NCBI RefSeq assembly: GCF_959029255.1
Contig: NZ_CAUFUE010000008.1
Span: forward strand, 92,885-156,884
Source: an uncultured Bacteroides sp.
Lineage (GTDB): Bacteria > Bacteroidota > Bacteroidia > Bacteroidales > Bacteroidaceae
Length of the DNA stretch: 64,000 bases
Direction of reading: 5' to 3'
Numbering within the stretch: the first letter of the stretch is position 1; every line of letters starts with the position of its first letter. The position numbers and the translations under genes are program-made. The notes beneath the pieces are model-generated. The model was not told the origin of the DNA. It ran no database searches and worked only from the letters and a program-made list of their open reading frames with translations. Below are positions 54,778-64,000 of the stretch, one piece after another.

Positions 54778-54897
54778 GGTCGAAAAAACAACCCGGTCAA
54801 TCAAAACGAAAACCATAGTCAACCAATAAGTCAACCATGGTCGGATGAAATATTTTCCCTGACAAAGGTAGTTAAAAGTGGGGAGTTGGGGAATAAA
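54778..54897. repeat. 120-bp direct repeat, right flank of island
   Basis: Near-identical to 43091-43210 in the same orientation, starting 35 bases after the last island gene. The pair frames a segment of about 11.7 kb. Confidence 0.9.
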
Positions 54898-54914
54898 AAA
54901 GGCACATTATCAGG

Positions 54915-55031
54915 TTATTTTTCTTTGTCACTGATGAATTTTATTTCATCCTTATTCTTTTCAAGTTTATAAACCTCAAATTCTCCACTAACATATTCAG
55001 TGCCGTCTTTATCTTTTACAACGTTTGACTG
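54915..55031 (-). pseudogene. C-terminal gene fragment
   Basis: An open frame of about 38 codons (VVKDKDGTEYVSGEFEVYKL, ending ISDKEK) runs to a stop but has no start codon; it is preceded by TAG next to the DUF4375 stop. Base use looks coding. It appears to be the tail of a truncated gene, cut on its 5' side, close to the right flanking repeat. Confidence 0.5.
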
Positions 55032-55038
55032 CTATTAT

Positions 55039-55548
55039 TTATCTCATTTCTTCTGTTAGAAATTCTTGCGGATGTTGTTTGATATAAGTACCTATCAGTT
55101 CGTAGAGTTGCTTGTCATTCCTCATCAAAGCATAATACTCATCATCGAAAACATTAAATAGCTTTTTCTTATAGCCATAACCGAATCCTTTTGCTGTTCC
55201 ATCCCATACGGAGTGTAGTTCATCCCGATAAGCAATAAAATGCTCATTGGCTTGTTTCACAACATCCGTTATCTGCCCAGCACCGAGTTTAACAAATGTT
55301 TTTCTTGCCCGTTCTGCACGTTTGCCGTCAGTATTGTAGTAATACTGATTGAACCCACCGTTAAAAACTTCTCCATGTAACTCTACCGCACACATTATAT
55401 CATCAAACGCCTCGCTTTCGGTATAGCTTGCCAATTCTCCATCTATGAATTTTTTACATAGTTTAACCGCCGGAAGCTGCTCTATCTGTTCCTTCGTTAT
55501 GTGTTCAGAACGGGGCAAATTAAATAACTTTTTTATCCACTGTATCAT
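55039..55548 (-). CDS. DUF4375/DMP19-like protein
   Basis: This 169-residue acidic soluble protein matches the DUF4375 (DMP19) pattern: VELHGEVFNGGFNQYYYNTD, AERARKTFVKLGA, YALMRNDKQLYELIGTYIKQ. Members include a DNA-mimic protein in Neisseria and many immunity-type proteins in polymorphic toxin neighbourhoods. No toxin is visible nearby, so the role here is open. It is grouped with a 43-codon ORF and a small membrane protein on the same strand. Confidence 0.75.
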   Translation of the reverse strand: MIQWIKKLFNLPRSEHITKEQIEQLPAVKLCKKFIDGELASYTESEAFDDIMCAVELHGEVFNGGFNQYYYNTDGKRAERARKTFVKLGAGQITDVVKQANEHFIAYRDELHSVWDGTAKGFGYGYKKKLFNVFDDEYYALMRNDKQLYELIGTYIKQHPQEFLTEEMR

Positions 55549-55558
55549 ATTGCCATTA

Positions 55559-55690
55559 TTAACGATTCATAATATCCAAGTTGATAGCATAATCACGAAG
55601 TTCATCATCATAGCCATAACGTTTATAATTTCTCACTATATCAATTAACTTGTCATTATCGAATTTATTTAGAATGTCGAAATCTCCCAT
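55559..55690 (-). CDS. Small 43-residue ORF
   Basis: Starts MGDFDILNKFDNDKLIDIVR and ends LDIMNR. It is acidic with helical periodicity and has a proper ATG and stop. It lies ten bases upstream of the DUF4375 start and 42 bases after the membrane protein stop, so it fits a small operon. It resembles the N-terminal start of longer Bacteroides proteins of this locus type and may be a truncated remnant. Confidence 0.45.
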   Translation of the reverse strand: MGDFDILNKFDNDKLIDIVRNYKRYGYDDELRDYAINLDIMNR

Positions 55691-55732
55691 ACAACTTTAT
55701 TTATGTTTATAATGGCTAAGCGGGGAACGCAG

Positions 55733-56161
55733 TCAAGCGTTATCACGCTTAGCTAATAACTCTTTTCTTCTTAATAGATGCGAGACACCTACTCCCAAAA
55801 GTAAATAGCTTGCGACTATGCTTTGATATAAATAATACTGATGAAATTGGTATTCACTGGCTAAACTAATCTTATCATTGGAATTTTGATGAATGATTAA
55901 TCTATATTCATCACAAAACCAATAATACTCCACACTCATCAGCCATGCAAGTGCTAATATACCAAGAGCTATAAACCGTGATGTTTGATGATGTAACCAC
56001 AAATCACTTGGTACAAAAAGTAACATGGCGCATCCCCAATAAATGGTAGCTAGTGAAGATGCAGGAAACCTTTCTCCATGAGAAGGAGCCACAAACGCAT
56101 AACTGACAAAAAGAACACCAGCAAATAAGAGATAAAATAATATCATTTTTACCGTTTTCAT
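55733..56161 (-). CDS. Small membrane protein, hypothetical
   Basis: This 142-residue protein has about four predicted transmembrane helices (MILFYLLFAGVLFVSYAFV, LATIYWGCAMLLFVPSDLWL, FIALGILALAWLMSVEYYWF, SIVASYLLLGVGVSHLL) and a charged C-terminus (RRKELLAKRDNA). I do not recognise a family. It heads the short minus-strand group with the 43-codon ORF and the DUF4375 gene. Confidence 0.6.
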   Translation of the reverse strand: MKTVKMILFYLLFAGVLFVSYAFVAPSHGERFPASSLATIYWGCAMLLFVPSDLWLHHQTSRFIALGILALAWLMSVEYYWFCDEYRLIIHQNSNDKISLASEYQFHQYYLYQSIVASYLLLGVGVSHLLRRKELLAKRDNA

Positions 56162-56509
56162 GTTTCGTTCTATATTGCTATTTATGTATTTATATGAATA
56201 TTGGCTTAATATCTGCTCGACAACCTATACCCAACGGTTGCGTTTCCTAATCTCTATTAAGTGCTTTTCGGCAGCACGTATTCACACCCGGGGCTAGGAT
56301 GGCAATCATACACCCTCCTATAATCAGTATAGGCGTGGAGAAAATATCGTTGCGAAAGCAGTGAGGCAAAACTTTTCCGGACAAAGTAAACGAACCTTTT
56401 TTCATCTTTTTTTGTATAGAAAATCTGAGTAGGCAGAAACATGCGGCGAACGGCAACGCCTGTCAAACGCGCCGTTCGTTTCGGTAAATTTGTTTCGCGA
56501 GAATCGCAT
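56162..56509. other. 348-bp gap without a supported gene
   Basis: Two overlapping 69-codon frames exist on the minus strand but neither looks coding. Bases 56385-56450 are a degenerate relative of 57066-57140 (gcat-tt-ctgc-actc-ga, then caaaaaaag), which follows the TetR stop; the two may be remnants of one duplicated 3' region. Confidence 0.4.
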
Positions 56510-56962
56510 TTATTCCTCTTTCTTCTTCACCAGCCCCAAAAGATTGAATATAAAGTCTTTCAAGTAACTCAGCACACCGATAACCACCAATGCGGCGATA
56601 CCGTAGAAAATGATACTGCCGCCCCATTTGTCCCAGAACGTAGGATCGGGAATAAGAGTATTTAGTTCCTCTACATTCAGGTCTTTACGGATAACTTCCG
56701 CATATTCGTCGGAAATATCGTAATAAGTATCAGGCTTGGACTCGGAGAATAGTACAAGGGTACGCTTGCCATCTTCTTCGATATAACCCAAGTCCAAATG
56801 ACTACCCTCTTCAGTTTTATAATAGGAACTGTCCGGAAGGGTGGCTACTTTCGGGATGCTGTTATCCACAGGAATTTTGATTCTCACACGTCGTGCTTCG
56901 GCACTGCTCATAAAGAAGCAGGCAATCACCGTTAAAATAAATAAGAACTGTTTCATAATCAT
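56510..56962 (-). CDS. Single-pass envelope protein, hypothetical
   Basis: This 150-residue protein has a signal peptide (ending MSSAEA), an extracytoplasmic domain (about 25-110), one transmembrane segment (WGGSIIFYGIAALVVIGVLS) and a Lys/Glu-rich tail. I do not recognise a family. It lies 186 bases downstream of the TetR gene in the same direction; a TetR-like palindromic site (57071-57085) between them suggests it is a target. A second ATG two codons in is equally possible. Confidence 0.6.
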   Translation of the reverse strand: MIMKQFLFILTVIACFFMSSAEARRVRIKIPVDNSIPKVATLPDSSYYKTEEGSHLDLGYIEEDGKRTLVLFSESKPDTYYDISDEYAEVIRKDLNVEELNTLIPDPTFWDKWGGSIIFYGIAALVVIGVLSYLKDFIFNLLGLVKKKEE

Positions 56963-57070
56963 TCAAAATATAAAATGTTGATAATTGACTCTTTTTCCGT
57001 ATTCGCCTAACAAGACGTTGCATCATCAATCTGATGATGCAGCCAAAAATATGAAACATTTTTTAATAAA

Positions 57071-57085
57071 GTGAACGGTCGTTTC
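57071..57085. promoter_or_regulatory. Candidate TetR operator
   Basis: GTGAACGGTCGTTTC is an imperfect palindrome of the kind bound by TetR-family repressors. It lies between the TetR gene and the downstream envelope-protein gene. A weaker relative (AAAGTAAACGAACC) is at 56385-56398. Confidence 0.35.
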
Positions 57086-57147
57086 TTTTTTAACTTTTTT
57101 TGCACAGACAGTCCGAGTGAGCAGGAAGATGCGCCGGGCGATGTTGC

Positions 57148-57768
57148 CTAACGTTTTAATAGGGAGTAAACTGTATGCAGATGTTTGGCAAGCCGTTTGG
57201 TGTCCAGCCCGCCCCAAAATGCCATTTCAAACGAAAGTCCCATGTAAACCTGCCGGAACATGACTACCGCATTCTCTACATCCACATCCTTTCTTAATTC
57301 TCCGGTAGTTATGGCACGTTGTATGGCGGAACGCCAGTAAGCATAATCATTATTTGCAAGGTTACGGAGTTTTTCTTGTGCATCAGGGTCATATTGGAGC
57401 AGTTGAAACAGGAAATGAAAATATTGGGCGTGGTAGGTGAACTTTCCTTGCTCCACCTTTTCCTTGTCTGCCCCTATCAGGTCGCCCAGCATATCCATTG
57501 TCCGTTGTACGCCACGCACATATTCGTCGATAAATTCGGCAAACGTTCCGTTCGTCTCAGTGAATTTGTTGTGGGGATTCTGCGTACTGAACCAAAATTT
57601 ATCGACTACGGCAATGAATAGTTCCTGCTTGTTCTTGTAGTATTTGAATATTCCGGCTTTCGACATTCCGAGCATCTTTCCAAGTTCTGCAAAACTGGCT
57701 CTTTCATAGTTTACGGACATAAACAGCTTGAATGCGGCTATCAGCAATTCATCACGGGTAATTTTCAT
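57148..57768 (-). CDS. TetR/AcrR-family transcriptional regulator
   Basis: This is a regulator of about 206 residues with the TetR helix-turn-helix at 1-50 (RDELLIAAFKLFMSVNYERA, SFAELGKMLGMSKAGIFKYY) and a helical ligand-binding part. I start at ATG 57768 (MKITRDELL), since the longer frame to 57873 adds residues with no resemblance to the family. It would repress its own gene and perhaps the downstream 150-residue protein; the ligand is unknown. Confidence 0.85.
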   Translation of the reverse strand: MKITRDELLIAAFKLFMSVNYERASFAELGKMLGMSKAGIFKYYKNKQELFIAVVDKFWFSTQNPHNKFTETNGTFAEFIDEYVRGVQRTMDMLGDLIGADKEKVEQGKFTYHAQYFHFLFQLLQYDPDAQEKLRNLANNDYAYWRSAIQRAITTGELRKDVDVENAVVMFRQVYMGLSFEMAFWGGLDTKRLAKHLHTVYSLLKR

Positions 57769-57979
57769 TTTTCGGCAGTTTTTTATATTTTCCAATCTCG
57801 AAAATACTATTTTATTCCCATACAGACGACATTGCAAGCAATAGATTAACAAAAATAAATTTACCCTCGTCATATTGCCTATATAAGGATATCACCATCC
57901 ACTAAAAAGTGGGTACTAGCTCCCAAAAATTTCCTACCCATTGCAACGGATATTCTTCATCCGACGCTAAGGAACGAAG

Positions 57980-58067
57980 GTCATGCCCAACCAATAAATC
58001 AACCAGGGTCGAATGAAATATTTTCCCTGATAAAGGGAGTTAAAAGTGGGGAGTTGGGGGAATAAAA
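57980..58067. repeat. Partial third copy of the island-flanking repeat
   Basis: It matches the right two thirds of 54778-54897 (from ccaaccaataaatcaacc to gggagttggg) with more differences. It shows that the repeat is a dispersed family, not unique to the island. The rest of the 57769-58204 gap holds no gene I can support. Confidence 0.8.
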
Positions 58068-58174
58068 AAGCCACATTGGGGATTATACACAATAATATTG
58101 TTCTAATAGCTATTTTTTTGTACACTATAGGTGTGCCTATTAGATCTTTTTCCAAATCATCAAATATAATTCAC

Positions 58175-58182
58175 TATATTTG
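58175..58182 (+). promoter_or_regulatory. -7 box before the XRE relic and hsd genes (TATATTTG)
   Basis: TATATTTG with a TTTTT tract near 58146-58151. It lies 22 bases before the ATG of the decayed XRE gene and could drive the restriction-modification operon. Confidence 0.5.
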
Positions 58183-58204
58183 CACAATAAAATTGCATCT
58201 AAGA

Positions 58205-58412
58205 ATGAAACAGAATAGACTAAAGGTAAGTCTTGTCGAACAAAGGTATTTCTCAGATTTGGTTGGCCAAACAATGTGATAAGAGTTTTAGCATGGTTAA
58301 TGCTTATGCATGCAACAAAATCCAGCCTAATTTGAAGACATTGTAACAAATTGCAGAGCTTCTTCAAATGGATTTGAAAAATCTGATAAAAGACAAGGAC
58401 GAGCGTCAATAA
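58205..58412 (+). pseudogene. Decayed XRE-family regulator
   Basis: The frame opens MKQNRLKVSLVEQ and is then lost. Two bases missing from an A run would restore KGISQIWLAKQCDKSFSMVN, followed by AYACNKIQPNLKTL, an in-frame TAA, then QIAELLQMDLKNLIKDKDER. This is a small Bacteroides XRE helix-turn-helix protein with one frameshift and one premature stop. Such regulators are common beside restriction genes. Confidence 0.85.
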
Positions 58413-58474
58413 CATTTATGAATGTCTATTATTTCTAGTGCGCAACTTCCGATAATATAAAAATATAGGAATAT

Positions 58475-62603
<4,129 letters not shown>

Positions 62604-62606
62604 GTT

Positions 62607-63764
62607 ATGGAAAATATTAAGATAGCCATATCAATGGAGCAACAGTTTGGAGAAATCATAGATATTATTCTCCAACATAAAAGCCGTGCTTCAAGAGCCG
62701 TGAACGAAGAACTGTTACTCACAGCATGGCATGTAGGCGGATATGTATCAGCTAAGCTGAAAAGCGAGGAATGGGGAAGTAAAGTTGTATCGCAGTTATC
62801 AGAATATATCCGTTCCAAACGCCCGGACATCAAAGGTTATAGCCGGAGGAACATTTATAATATGGTGATGTTTTATGATGAATATTCATCTGAAACATTC
62901 ATCGTAACTGTAGAAAAATATCTGAATGCCGAATTTGTGCAGCCAAAAACTGCACAAATAAAAATACCCCCAATATTTCCATCACAAGAAGTAGCTGCAA
63001 TAGTGCAGTCAGCGCCTGCACAAATCGTCCAGTCAAAAGCTGGGAAAATGCCTAAGATATTGGAGTTGACGACATTGACTAATCACATAGAGATTCTTTG
63101 CCGATGCAAAAGCAATGAAGAACGACTTTTCTATATTCTCTATGCCAATCAAGAGCATTTAGCGAGCCGTGAACTTCAAAGGTGTATCTCCAACCAAACA
63201 TATACAGCTTTATTAAGCAGCAAGGACAATATGTCAAAAGGTTTACTTGAAGCATATCCCAATGCTCCAGTCATGTTCAAAGACACGTTATTTGTGGATT
63301 TCCTTAATTTGTCAAAGAGGCATAGTGAATCAAAGCTTAGAAACGGCTTATTGGAACACATGAAGCAGTTTATTCTTGAACTTGGTAAGGACTTCATCTT
63401 TATGGATCAGGAGTATCGCCTAAATATTGGCGCATCTACATTCAAGGCAGACTTGCTTTTCTTCCATCGTGGTTTGCAGGCATTGGTTGCAGTGGAGTTG
63501 AAAAAGACGAAGTTCCATCCGCGTGATCTTGGGCAGTTGGAGTTTTATTTAGAAGCACTTGACCGAGATGTGAAACGCTCTAATGAAAATCCTTCTATCG
63601 GAATTATCCTCTGTCCCGAAGCTGACCGTGTAGTGGTGGAATATGCTATGAGTAGAAGTATGAGCCCTACGATGATAACTGAATACAAACGTATTCTCAT
63701 TCCTCAAGAACGTATGCAACAACAACTGAATGAGTTTTGCAATCTATTCTTAAACAAAGACTAA
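62607..63764 (+). CDS. DUF1016 (YhcG-type) PD-(D/E)XK nuclease
   Basis: This 385-residue protein has an N-terminal DUF1016 domain (about 1-130; HVGGYVSAKLKSEEWGSKVV, RSKRPDIKGYSRRNIYNMVM) and a C-terminal PD-(D/E)XK nuclease domain (about 215-385) with ADLLFFHRGLQALVAVELKK. It is placed three bases after hsdM and six before hsdS, so it is co-translated with the restriction system. DUF1016 genes are often found inside type I loci; a function in restriction or in another defence activity is suspected but not shown here. Confidence 0.88.
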   Translation: MENIKIAISMEQQFGEIIDIILQHKSRASRAVNEELLLTAWHVGGYVSAKLKSEEWGSKVVSQLSEYIRSKRPDIKGYSRRNIYNMVMFYDEYSSETFIVTVEKYLNAEFVQPKTAQIKIPPIFPSQEVAAIVQSAPAQIVQSKAGKMPKILELTTLTNHIEILCRCKSNEERLFYILYANQEHLASRELQRCISNQTYTALLSSKDNMSKGLLEAYPNAPVMFKDTLFVDFLNLSKRHSESKLRNGLLEHMKQFILELGKDFIFMDQEYRLNIGASTFKADLLFFHRGLQALVAVELKKTKFHPRDLGQLEFYLEALDRDVKRSNENPSIGIILCPEADRVVVEYAMSRSMSPTMITEYKRILIPQERMQQQLNEFCNLFLNKD

Positions 63765-63770
63765 TCGTCA

Positions 63771-64000
63771 TGGACACAAAGAAATTACGTCAAAAGATAC
63801 TCGACCTTGCCATTCGTGGTAAACTCGTTCCACAAAACCAAAACGATGAGCCTGCATCGGTACTGCTTGAACGAATTAAGGCAGAAAAGGAACGGTTAAT
63901 AAAAGAGGGAAAAATCAAAAAAAAATCGGTAAAGACTTCCGATAGGCCACATTATGAGCAGGATGTACCGTTTGAGGCACCAGAGGGATGGGTGTGGACA
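63771..64000 (+). CDS. hsdS: Type I specificity subunit S, 5' part
   Basis: The first 76 residues are present, opening MDTKKLRQKILDLAIRGKLV, then ASVLLERIKAEKERLIKEG and APEGWVW, the usual start of an HsdS first target-recognition domain. The gene runs off the window. HsdS chooses the DNA target. Whether inverted repeats or a recombinase follow, as in phase-variable Bacteroides systems, cannot be seen. Confidence 0.9.

Noticed and set aside
43091..54897. Classical integrative element or transposon
   Set aside because: No integrase, transposase or tRNA target is visible in the segment; the repeats are instead members of a dispersed family with a third copy at 57980.
56247..56466. Two overlapping 69-codon minus-strand ORFs
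   Set aside because: They overlap each other in different frames and match no protein pattern; the DNA seems related to another noncoding stretch.

Overview
The window reads as a chromosomal segment of a gut Bacteroides (Bacteroidales). The basis is two SusC/SusD pairs with pectate lyases, a Bacteroides-type rhamnose operon with an AraC regulator, promoters of the TAnnTTTG (-7) type, Bacteroidales-only families (DUF3244, DUF4450, FISUMP) and many palindromic intergenic repeats. The species cannot be named from sequence alone. I see no rRNA, tRNA or CRISPR array.

Layout. (1) 1-2.8 kb: an unidentified protein and a tail-tube-like protein face a LexA/S24-type repressor across a 528-base gap holding near-perfect operator palindromes, so this is a phage-derived remnant. 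(2) 2.8-28.6 kb, minus strand: a pectin/rhamnogalacturonan polysaccharide utilization locus. It has two SusC/SusD pairs, two PL1 pectate lyases, a FISUMP surface lipoprotein, a GH2 enzyme, a six-hairpin glycosidase-like lipoprotein, a DUF4450 protein and an AraC regulator. (3) 28.8-34.9 kb, minus strand: rhamnulokinase, rhamnose isomerase, rhamnose transporter, rhamnulose-phosphate aldolase and a GH105 hydrolase. (4) 35.3-40.8 kb, minus strand: a GH106-type rhamnosidase and an SGNH-esterase/GH105 fusion. Together regions 2-4 bind and cut pectin at the surface, trim the oligosaccharides in the periplasm, and catabolize the released rhamnose in the cytoplasm. (5) 40.9-43.0 kb: a DUF4143-type ATPase and an HU-like/winged-helix protein.

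(6) 43.3-54.7 kb, plus strand, visibly AT-richer: the most unusual part. It is a compact gene set bounded by two near-identical 120-bp direct repeats. It encodes a membrane-anchored TPR/helix-turn-helix regulator, a small DUF3244 secreted protein, a transglutaminase-like lipoprotein, a radical SAM/SPASM enzyme, a 65-residue Cys-containing precursor peptide, an outer-membrane barrel receptor, an M50 (site-2-type) protease with a PqqD-like front end, and an O-antigen-ligase-like membrane protein with TPRs. I read this as a ribosomally made, radical-SAM-modified peptide (RiPP) system with an unusual set of envelope partners and no recognizable ABC exporter.

(7) 54.9-58.1 kb: small hypothetical and immunity-like genes, a gene fragment, a TetR regulator and a third copy of the flanking repeat. 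(8) 58.2-64 kb, plus strand: a type I restriction-modification locus, with a decayed XRE regulator, hsdR, hsdM, a DUF1016 PD-(D/E)XK nuclease, and hsdS running off the window.
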